Shown here: in pieces, positions 55,663 to 62,694 of the stretch
Position numbering within the stretch: position 1 is the first letter of the stretch
How the letters are laid out: each line of letters starts with the position of its first letter
Assembly (NCBI GenBank): GCA_016927115.1
Contig: JAFGNH010000137.1
Location: 1-64,000 of the forward strand
Source of the DNA: Anaerolineales bacterium
Lineage (GTDB): Bacteria > Chloroflexota > Anaerolineae > Anaerolineales > E44-bin32
Direction of reading: 5' to 3'
Length of the DNA: 64,000 nt
Position numbers and translations under genes: made by a program
The notes under the pieces: model-generated
Told to the model about the DNA's origin: nothing
Database searches by the model: none
The model's input: only the letters and a program-made list of their open reading frames with translations

Positions 55663-57036
55663 TTAACTACCAGTTAGCCAGAGGTAAGGCTCCTCGATCA
55701 TGTCTTTGATAAATTGCAGGAAACGAGCTGCCGGGGCTCCATCGACTATTCGGTGATCGAATACCAGCGACAATTCAGTTATATAGCGCAAGGCAATCTC
55801 GTCCTGGTAGGCTGCCGGGCGTTGTACGATGGCTCCAACACCCAGGATTGCGGCTTCGGGGAGATTAATCACAGGTGTGAAGGCGGTAACATCGTATATT
55901 CCCAGGTTGGTGATGGTAAAAGTGCCCCCGCTCAGATGATCGGGGGAGATACGCCCGGAACGGGCTTGCTCCACCAGGCTTCGGAATTCCTCACCAAATT
56001 CTCGCAGGCTTTTCTGATCGGCGTTCCTGATCACTGGCACGACCAACCCGCGCTCTGTATCGACAGCCATCCCGATATTCACAGGGACGAGAAGCTCGAT
56101 GGCTTCGGGAGTAAACCGGGCATTCATATAGGGAAACTCACGCAGCGCGCGGGCGGCGATCAAGGCCAGAAAATCATTGTAGCCTGGGGAAAACCCCCAT
56201 TCATCTGCAGCGCGCTCCTTCAGGCGGTTTCGCATAACGACCAGTTCTGTAGCATCTGTTTCCATAAAAAGTGTTACCCGCGAGGTTGTTTGAGCGCTCA
56301 TACTCATTCGCTGTACGATTTTGCCGCGAATACCTGTAAGCGGGATTTGATCTCTGACCGGCATGTCCGGGAGATCGATTATCGGGGTGGATGATGTGCC
56401 TGTTTCGAAAGGACCGGACAGATGGCGAAGCACGTCACTTTTAGTGACTTTCCCAGATGCTCCGGTGCCTGTCACCTGATGTAAATCCAGGTGTCCGGCG
56501 GCTGCCATGTTCCGAGCGACGGGAGTTGCCTTTGGTGCGGCTTCCAGGAAGGCAGCGATATCGCGTTCAACGATACGTATACCACCATATCCAGTGGGGG
56601 TGATATTGCCGAGATCGAGGTTGTTGTGGGCGGCCAATTTGCGGGCTCGCGGTGAGGCAAAGACCTTGTATGGAGTTTCGGAAGGGGAGGGGGAGGGAGG
56701 TGCTTGGGACCCGGAAGGTGCGGCTTTAGGTTGGGCTTTTGGTGCTTTCTCTCCCGCTGCTTCCGTTGTTTCAACAGCAGCATCTTCGAATGTATCATTC
56801 TTTTTTCCAATAATTGCCACAACTTGAAGAACAGGTATCGTATCGCCAACGTTGTATGGGCCGATATGGATGGTTCCTTTCCCCATCGCTTCGATGGGGA
56901 AAACAGCCTTGTCTGTTTCAACTTCGAGAATTTCCTGCCCTTGCTCAACTTGATCACCATCCTTGACGAGCCAGTTGACAATGACAACCTCTTCAACGGT
57001 TTGTCCCAGTTTTGGGATAAAGACGTCAGCTGCCAT
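55663..57036 (-). CDS. 2-oxoacid dehydrogenase E2 (dihydrolipoyl acyltransferase)
   Basis: 457 residues. Lipoyl domain with the lipoylated Lys in ILEVETDKAVFPIEA, then a Pro/Ala linker, two peripheral-subunit-binding domains (FASPRARKLAAHNNLDLGNI and VARNMAAAGHLDLHQVTGTG), and the catalytic CAT domain with LVFDHRIVDGAPAARFLQ (His and Asp of the active site). Two PSBDs are more than the usual one; the second would allow binding of E1 and E3 at separate places. The ATG at 57036 overlaps the E1 stop as TGATG, after GGTGAG. No E3 gene is here. Confidence 0.92.
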   Translation of the reverse strand: MAADVFIPKLGQTVEEVVIVNWLVKDGDQVEQGQEILEVETDKAVFPIEAMGKGTIHIGPYNVGDTIPVLQVVAIIGKKNDTFEDAAVETTEAAGEKAPKAQPKAAPSGSQAPPSPSPSETPYKVFASPRARKLAAHNNLDLGNITPTGYGGIRIVERDIAAFLEAAPKATPVARNMAAAGHLDLHQVTGTGASGKVTKSDVLRHLSGPFETGTSSTPIIDLPDMPVRDQIPLTGIRGKIVQRMSMSAQTTSRVTLFMETDATELVVMRNRLKERAADEWGFSPGYNDFLALIAARALREFPYMNARFTPEAIELLVPVNIGMAVDTERGLVVPVIRNADQKSLREFGEEFRSLVEQARSGRISPDHLSGGTFTITNLGIYDVTAFTPVINLPEAAILGVGAIVQRPAAYQDEIALRYITELSLVFDHRIVDGAPAARFLQFIKDMIEEPYLWLTGS

Positions 57037-59132
57037 CAGCTCACCGCCTTCCGGCATGCCTCGACGATACGAGAAACGTTAGGAATGCACAGGTCTTCAA
57101 GAACTTCCGCGCGGGGAACCGGGACATTTGCTGCTGCCACACGGATCATTGGAGCGTCCAGCCAGTCGAAAGCCTCCTCATTTATCCGGATCATCACTTC
57201 ATTGATGAAACTTGTGTTTTCATACGCTTCGGTCAATCCTACTAACCGACCAGTCTTTCGGATTGACTCGACGATGGTGTCAATATCGAGCGGTTTCAGG
57301 GTTCGCAGGTCGATAACTTCAACGTCGATACCTTCCTCGGCCAGCAGATCTGCAGCTTCGAGGGCACGCAGAACCATACGCGAATAGGTAACGATTGTGA
57401 CATTCTGGCCTTCTCGTTTGATATCAGCGACCCCAAAGGGTATGACGTAATCCTCTTTTGGTACAGGGCCTCTGGTTTTATAGAGCATTTTGTGCTCAAT
57501 AAACATAACCGGGTTGTCATCCTGTACAGCCGCTTTGAGCAGTCCTTTGGCGTCGTATGGGGTGGCGGGCATGGCGACGTATATGCCGGGAAAATGTGTC
57601 CAAAGTGATTCGAGGCTCTGTGAATGGTGGGCGGCGATTGCCCGACCGGCACCGCCCTCTGTCCGGCATACCAGCGGGATACGGGTTCGACCACCAAACA
57701 TATACCTGTTTTTCGCACCCTGGTTGGCAAGCTGATCCATTGCCAGTGGCGTGAAGTCGACATACATGATTTCTGAAACAGGGCGCATCCCCGCCATTGC
57801 AGCACCGACGGCAGCACCGGCAATCGTTGCTTCGGATATCGGTGTATCGATTACTCGCCATTCTCCGAACTCTTCCAATAAGCCGCGGGTGGCACCGTAG
57901 GCACCACCGTATAACCCAATATCTTCACCCATGAGGAACACACGCTCGTCCTTTTGCATCTCTTCACGCATGGCCTGGGTTAGTGCCTGGGAATACATTA
58001 TCTCCGGGAACTGCTCCGGATTTTCCCTGATCATCGCCCGCAATCGGCGGTCATTGGCAAAATCTTCATCCGACCATTTAGCCGGTGCGTAGACATCGGT
58101 GTTGAGTTCTTCACCCTCCGGGACTGGTGATGCCTCGCTGAACGCCATTGCCTTGTCAAGTTTCTGGCTCACGGCCTTGTCCATTTCTTCAAACTCTTCT
58201 TCGCCGATCAGCCTGGCAGCGATTAATTCATGGCCCAGGGTTTTAATCGGGTCACGGCTTCGCCATTCCGCCTCTTCTTCTTTGGTGCGATAGGCGCGAG
58301 GATCGGAGTGTGAGTGACCAAACCAGCGATAGGTTTTTGCCTCAATAAGGGTGGGGCCTTCCCCGCGTCGCGCCCGATCAGCTGCTTTCAATACACTGGC
58401 TCGCACTGCGAGTGGATCCATGCCGTCGACAACGACACCAGGGATGCCATAGGCAGCAGCCCTGTCGGCAACATCCGGCAATTTGCTCGATTTTTTCCAT
58501 GGAACGGACATTGCGTACAGGTTGTTTTCGACGATAAAAACGACCGGCAAGTCCCAGAGACTGGCCATGTTCAGCGCTTCATGGAAGTTGCCTGTATTGC
58601 TGGCGCCATCTCCGAAGAAGCAAAGAACTACACGATCTTCTCCTCTTATTTTTTGTGCCAGGGCAGCCCCAACTGCTACCGGGATATTGCCGCCTACGAT
58701 GCCGGTCGCGCCCAGGTTGCCATGTTCGACATCGGCAATATGCATCGATCCGCCTTTGCCCCGACAGTATCCGCCCGATTTTCCAAGCACTTCGGCCATC
58801 ATCCTGTTGTAGTGGTCCTGCCTGGCTTCAGGTGTTTTGGCGGCTGAGTCACCATGCGCGTGCGCATGACCGTGCCCGCGATGGGTGCTTGTTATCAGAT
58901 CATCATCACGTAAAGCGGACACAGCACCAACTGCCACAGCCTCCTGGCCTGCATACAGGTGTGATGCTCCTTTCAGCACCGCACGGCTCAGGAGGTTGGA
59001 GATATTGTTTTCAAGTGCTCGGATTTCCATCATCTGTCGCAAGATATTGACCACCTGCTCTTTGGTAAGTCCTTGTTCTTCTACTATGCCGGCGATATCG
59101 CTCAATGCTTTTTTTTCTGATTTTTTTACCAT
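57036..59132 (-). CDS. 2-oxoacid/acetoin dehydrogenase E1, alpha and beta subunits fused
   Basis: 698 residues joining E1 alpha (1-~345) and E1 beta (~370-698), normally two genes. Alpha part: SHLYAGQEAVAVGAVSAL, STHRGHGHAHAHGD, GKGGSMHIADVEHGNLGATG and the thiamine diphosphate motif GDGASNTGNFHEALN ending VENN. Beta part: GEDIGLYGGAYGATRGL, DTPISEATIAGAAVGAA with the activating Glu, and VIDLRTLKPLDIDTIVESI. Details such as GGSMHIAD and MMAE lean to acetoin dehydrogenase or pyruvate dehydrogenase of that branch. I start at 59132, 10 bases after GGAGG; the longer start has no SD and begins in the operator zone. Confidence 0.93.
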   Translation of the reverse strand: MVKKSEKKALSDIAGIVEEQGLTKEQVVNILRQMMEIRALENNISNLLSRAVLKGASHLYAGQEAVAVGAVSALRDDDLITSTHRGHGHAHAHGDSAAKTPEARQDHYNRMMAEVLGKSGGYCRGKGGSMHIADVEHGNLGATGIVGGNIPVAVGAALAQKIRGEDRVVLCFFGDGASNTGNFHEALNMASLWDLPVVFIVENNLYAMSVPWKKSSKLPDVADRAAAYGIPGVVVDGMDPLAVRASVLKAADRARRGEGPTLIEAKTYRWFGHSHSDPRAYRTKEEEAEWRSRDPIKTLGHELIAARLIGEEEFEEMDKAVSQKLDKAMAFSEASPVPEGEELNTDVYAPAKWSDEDFANDRRLRAMIRENPEQFPEIMYSQALTQAMREEMQKDERVFLMGEDIGLYGGAYGATRGLLEEFGEWRVIDTPISEATIAGAAVGAAMAGMRPVSEIMYVDFTPLAMDQLANQGAKNRYMFGGRTRIPLVCRTEGGAGRAIAAHHSQSLESLWTHFPGIYVAMPATPYDAKGLLKAAVQDDNPVMFIEHKMLYKTRGPVPKEDYVIPFGVADIKREGQNVTIVTYSRMVLRALEAADLLAEEGIDVEVIDLRTLKPLDIDTIVESIRKTGRLVGLTEAYENTSFINEVMIRINEEAFDWLDAPMIRVAAANVPVPRAEVLEDLCIPNVSRIVEACRKAVS

Positions 59133-59208
59133 TGAAAAAAAACCTCCAGAGAGTTTGAAATTGGATATCTGTATTCCCGAAAACAGGTTATCTTCCATCT
59201 CAGTCAAA

Positions 59209-59240
59209 TGATCATATGAACATAGGCGTACAAGTGATCA
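59209..59240 (-). promoter_or_regulatory. Tandem operator pair upstream of E1-E2
   Basis: TGATCATATGAACA (59209-59222) and CGTACAAGTGATCA (59227-59240), again with 18-bp pitch; the second has one mismatch. The pair starts two bases after the -10 of the E1 promoter. Confidence 0.75.
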
Positions 59241-59242
59241 CA

Positions 59243-59272
59243 ATAGTAGCACTGTTGCTTTGATTTCGTCAA
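59243..59272 (-). promoter_or_regulatory. Promoter of the E1-E2 operon
   Basis: Minus-strand TTGACG (59272-59267), 18-nt spacer, TACTAT (59248-59243). Confidence 0.7.
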
Positions 59273-59308
59273 GGAAAACTTATTCAACACCAGGCGGTGA
59301 TACGTGGA

Positions 59309-59337
59309 TTGACATTGTAAAAAGGGCATGCTATAGT
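59309..59337 (+). promoter_or_regulatory. Promoter of the GntR-family operon
   Basis: TTGACA (59309-59314), 17-nt spacer, TATAGT (59332-59337), close to consensus. Confidence 0.88.
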
Positions 59338-59342
59338 GTAAC

Positions 59343-59370
59343 TGGTACGTACCACCGGACAACCGTACCA
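59343..59370 (+). promoter_or_regulatory. Palindromic operator, likely GntR autoregulation
   Basis: TGGTACGTACCA (59343-59354), a perfect 12-bp palindrome over the expected transcription start, with a further half site CGTACCA at about 59364-59370. TGGT...ACCA ends are typical of HutC-type GntR operators. Confidence 0.65.
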
Positions 59371-59394
59371 ATATTTTTATGAGGATAATAAACG

Positions 59395-60165
59395 ATGAAA
59401 TCAGCCAGGCATCAGTTCGATATCGAAGAAGTAGTTGATCTGCATAAGAATTCCAGCAGTCTTTACCACAGTGTCGGGCATATCATTCGGACGAAAATTC
59501 AAAGCGGTGAGTATAAAGTCGGTGAAAAAATACCCTCCGAACGTGTCCTCTCCGAATCTCTCAATGTAAGCAGAGCAACTGTTCGACAGGGAATCGATAA
59601 TCTGGTCAAAGAAGGTATTCTCCGAAAGGAACAAGGACGGGGTACCTTTGTTGCGCCTGCTAAAGTGAAACAGGGCGTTTTACGTTTGCTTGAGTTCTCT
59701 GATGTTATTCGTGATAACGGTTTAAAACCCGGTTTCGAATATCTTGGCCGGAAAGTTATTGATCCAACCCCTGATATTGCGGCAAGGCTGAATTTATCAC
59801 CGGGTGGAAAACTGATCTGGATTCAACGCTTGATGCAGGTAAACAAATCCCCTATGTTGATCGAAACTTCCTACATATCAAGTAAAGCCTGCCCCAATTT
59901 GCTTCAGATCGATGACAGCACAAGAGGGCTGCGCGAGCTGCTCCTGAGCGTCTGTAATATTCAGATTGTTCGTGCCCATGAGTCCTTTGAGCCAGTCATT
60001 TTGGAAAACGAAGAGGCCATACAGCTCGGTGTAGAGGGTGGAACGCCAGCTCTATGGGTGGAGCATCTTGCATTTGATCTCCAGGATGCGCCTGTCGCTT
60101 ACATTACAGCCTTGATCCGTGGTGACCGCTGCCGATTCTATACAGACATTTCTTTTGGAAGCTGA
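59395..60165 (+). CDS. GntR-family transcriptional regulator (HutC/UTRA type)
   Basis: 256 residues. N-terminal winged HTH, LYHSVGHIIRTKIQSGEYKV, GEKIPSERVLSESLNVSRAT and VRQGIDNLVKEGILRKEQGR, then a UTRA ligand domain (LLEFSDVIRDNGLKPGFEYL; LIWIQRLMQVNKSPMLIETS; AYITALIRGDRCRFYTDI). UTRA regulators usually sense sugars or sugar phosphates of the adjacent pathway. It is the first gene of the aldolase-kinase-isomerase operon and diverges from the E1-E2 genes. The HTH is preceded by an unusual ~20-residue extension. Confidence 0.93.
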   Translation: MKSARHQFDIEEVVDLHKNSSSLYHSVGHIIRTKIQSGEYKVGEKIPSERVLSESLNVSRATVRQGIDNLVKEGILRKEQGRGTFVAPAKVKQGVLRLLEFSDVIRDNGLKPGFEYLGRKVIDPTPDIAARLNLSPGGKLIWIQRLMQVNKSPMLIETSYISSKACPNLLQIDDSTRGLRELLLSVCNIQIVRAHESFEPVILENEEAIQLGVEGGTPALWVEHLAFDLQDAPVAYITALIRGDRCRFYTDISFGS

Positions 60166-60219
60166 CTGCTGAGGCTGGTTTATATTCCGTGCCGGCAGAG
60201 GATAAGCGAGAGGTAATTG

Positions 60220-61149
60220 ATGACGAATACAAACCATATCGTAACGTCCGCATTCAAACAAGGCCTCGTTGTTCCTGCATTCAATATCCCGTATTTGCCC
60301 ATGATGGAGCCTGTTATTCAGGCTGTGGTTGAAAATGATGCCTTTGCGCTGATCGAAACTGCCCGACTTGAGTGGATCAAGTTTGAAGCCGGTGGGCTGA
60401 AAGATGTAATGCGGGAATTTGAACGCTGGCAGCATCCCGACTTTGTAAGGCTGCATCTGGATCATGTCCCCGTACTTGATGAGGATAATCAATCAGTTGA
60501 CTTTATGAAAATCATCCAGGAATCCCTGGATCTGGGATACGGTTCCGTAATGATCGATGGCTCTCGGTTAAGGCTGGAAGAGAATATCATCGCAACCCGG
60601 CATGTAGTCGAGTTGGCCCATAGAGCCGGAGTGCCTTGTGAAGCTGAATTGGGCGCGGTTCTCGGACATGAGGCGGGCCCTCTTCCTCCTTATGAAGAAT
60701 TGTTTGAATCAGGCTGCGGTTTCACGAATGAAAAGGATGCCGCTCTTTTTGCCAAAGAAACAGGCTGCGATTGGTTGTCTGTTGCTGTGGGCAATATTCA
60801 CGGTGCAATTTCGGGGGTAGCAAAAGAAAAAAAGAAGGTCGAAGCCCGTCTGAACCTTGAGCATCTGGAAAAAATCCGAAAAGCTATCGACATTCCATTG
60901 GTGTTGCATGGTGGTTCCAGCGTCAGCAGAGACCATCTGTTGAGGGCGGTAAGAGGTGGGATAGCCAAGGTCAATATTGGGACTGAAATAAGACAGGCAT
61001 TTGAGTCTGAAATGAATAGAACGGACGGCATGGCCGCCGCAATGAAGGCTGTATATGAACGCACAGCATGGCTCATTCAGGATTATTTTGACATCGGGGG
61101 AACCCGCGGTACGTTATTTGCCGGAATAGAAGAGGGTGGAGCAGCATAA
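60220..61149 (+). CDS. Class II fructose/tagatose-bisphosphate-type aldolase
   Basis: 309 residues; cleaves a ketose-(bis)phosphate to DHAP and an aldehyde with a zinc ion. Family features: LVVPAFNIPYLPMMEPVIQA, the zinc/catalytic LHLDHVPVLDED, YGSVMIDGSRL, CEAELGAVLGHE, WLSVAVGNIHGAISG with a zinc His, VLHGGSSVSRDHLL and KVNIGTEIRQAFES. The metal ligands are intact. Residues at the aldehyde end differ from GatY, KbaY and FbaA, so the substrate is not the standard one with certainty. SD GAGAGG; the ATG at 60220 is preferred to an adjacent TTG. Its stop overlaps the kinase start as TAATG. Confidence 0.9.
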   Translation: MTNTNHIVTSAFKQGLVVPAFNIPYLPMMEPVIQAVVENDAFALIETARLEWIKFEAGGLKDVMREFERWQHPDFVRLHLDHVPVLDEDNQSVDFMKIIQESLDLGYGSVMIDGSRLRLEENIIATRHVVELAHRAGVPCEAELGAVLGHEAGPLPPYEELFESGCGFTNEKDAALFAKETGCDWLSVAVGNIHGAISGVAKEKKKVEARLNLEHLEKIRKAIDIPLVLHGGSSVSRDHLLRAVRGGIAKVNIGTEIRQAFESEMNRTDGMAAAMKAVYERTAWLIQDYFDIGGTRGTLFAGIEEGGAA

Positions 61150-62660
61150 TGAATTTTCTGGGCATAGATGTCGGCACTTCGGGCTGCAAGACTACTGCTT
61201 TTTCACATGAAGGGGAAGCCCTTTCTTTTGCCTATGAAGAGTATGATATTCAACGGACAAAACCTGGTTGGGCGGAGCTTGATGCGTCGGCTGTGTGGAG
61301 ATCCGTAAAGAGAACGATTGCCGGTACAATCAACCGGCATCCGGATCCGGCATCAATCCGGGCACTATCGGTATCATCGATGGCAGAGGCTGTTGTTCCT
61401 GTAAGCCGGGATCGAGAGATACTGGCACCTTCAATCCTGAATTTTGATTCAAGGGGGGAAGAATATCTCCCGGAAATACACAATCTGATTGATGACAAGG
61501 ATCTGTTCACAATCAATGGCAATCCTTCCGGAAACATCTATACACTCACAAAACTACTCTGGCTTCGTGACAAATCTCCTGATATCTACGAGCGAGCTGA
61601 TTACTTCCTGCACTGGAGCGGTTTTGTATTGTTTATGCTCGGAGGAGAAGCGAAAACAGATTTCTCACTGGCAAATCGCACATTGCTCTTTGACCTTTCT
61701 GAAGAGGATTGGTCCGAATCGCTGATCAATACATTCAAGATCGAACGCAGCAAGCTGCCTGCAATTACACCTTCGGCAAAACCAGTTGGAACGATTTCTC
61801 CTCATATTGCCTCTGAACTTGGCCTTTCAAAAGATATGGTGCTTGTTTCCGGAGCACATGACCAGTGCGCGAATGCGGTTGGCTGCGGGGTAGTAGAGGA
61901 CGGGCAGGCTGCATACGGTATGGGAACCTATCACTGTATTACGCCGGTATACAGCGAGCTCCAGCCTGCCGGAATCATGCTGGAGCGTGGTTTGAACATT
62001 GAACATCATGCTGTTCCCGGAAAGTATGTCAGTTTTATTTATAACCCGGGAGGGGCTCTCGTTAAATGGTATCGGGACACTTTTGCTCATGAAGAACACC
62101 AACAGGCATTAAAGGCCGGGTCGGGTATCTATGAAACACTTATAGGTGAAATCACGGATGATGCCAAACCTGTTCTTGTACTACCTCATTTTGCACCTAC
62201 CGGCCCGCCGGATTTTGTTGCTGACAGCAGCGGTGTGATAGTCGGGCTGAGGTTGCAAACCACCCGGGCTGATGTGCTCCAGGGAATACTGGAAGGGACC
62301 GCATTCTATTTGAAAGAGTGTATGGATTCGCTGCCTCCAGCCAGTTTTCACGTCGAAAATTATCGTGTTGCCGGTGGAGGAAGCCGGTCTGACAGGTGGG
62401 TTCAGGTTTGTGCAGATATCTTCGAGCGTCCATTTATTCGGCTGAAGGTAACGGAAGCCGGGACGCTTGGTGCTGCAATGATGGCGGGAGTTGGTATTGG
62501 TTTCTTCAGCTCTATTCAGGAAAGTGCCGGGGCAATGGTTCAGACTGAAAGGACCTTTGAGCCTGATAAACAAAGGACTGGTCAGTATAAACGCCGCTAT
62601 GAAGCCTATAAAAAGTTGTGGCCAATGATGAGCCAGTATCTCAGGTCTTTATCGAATTAA
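61149..62660 (+). CDS. FGGY-family carbohydrate kinase
   Basis: 503 residues. Two actin-like ATPase domains: MNFLGIDVGTSGCKTTAFSH with phosphate 1, YDIQRTKPGWAELDASAVWR, the central LVSGAHDQCANAVGCGVV (catalytic Asp in AHDQC) and ENYRVAGGGSRSDRWVQVCA with GAAMMAGVGIG. The family phosphorylates xylulose, fuculose, rhamnulose, erythritol, glycerol and others. Here an isomerase gene follows and an aldolase gene precedes, which suggests a ketose. Specificity is not readable. Confidence 0.93.
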   Translation: MNFLGIDVGTSGCKTTAFSHEGEALSFAYEEYDIQRTKPGWAELDASAVWRSVKRTIAGTINRHPDPASIRALSVSSMAEAVVPVSRDREILAPSILNFDSRGEEYLPEIHNLIDDKDLFTINGNPSGNIYTLTKLLWLRDKSPDIYERADYFLHWSGFVLFMLGGEAKTDFSLANRTLLFDLSEEDWSESLINTFKIERSKLPAITPSAKPVGTISPHIASELGLSKDMVLVSGAHDQCANAVGCGVVEDGQAAYGMGTYHCITPVYSELQPAGIMLERGLNIEHHAVPGKYVSFIYNPGGALVKWYRDTFAHEEHQQALKAGSGIYETLIGEITDDAKPVLVLPHFAPTGPPDFVADSSGVIVGLRLQTTRADVLQGILEGTAFYLKECMDSLPPASFHVENYRVAGGGSRSDRWVQVCADIFERPFIRLKVTEAGTLGAAMMAGVGIGFFSSIQESAGAMVQTERTFEPDKQRTGQYKRRYEAYKKLWPMMSQYLRSLSN

Positions 62661-62694
62661 TAATATAAAAAAATTTTCTATGGGAGAGTCCATA

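Noticed and set aside
58314-58847. 177-residue plus-strand open frame within the E1 gene
   Set aside because: Antisense shadow of a strongly conserved gene, with no SD and no recognisable domain.
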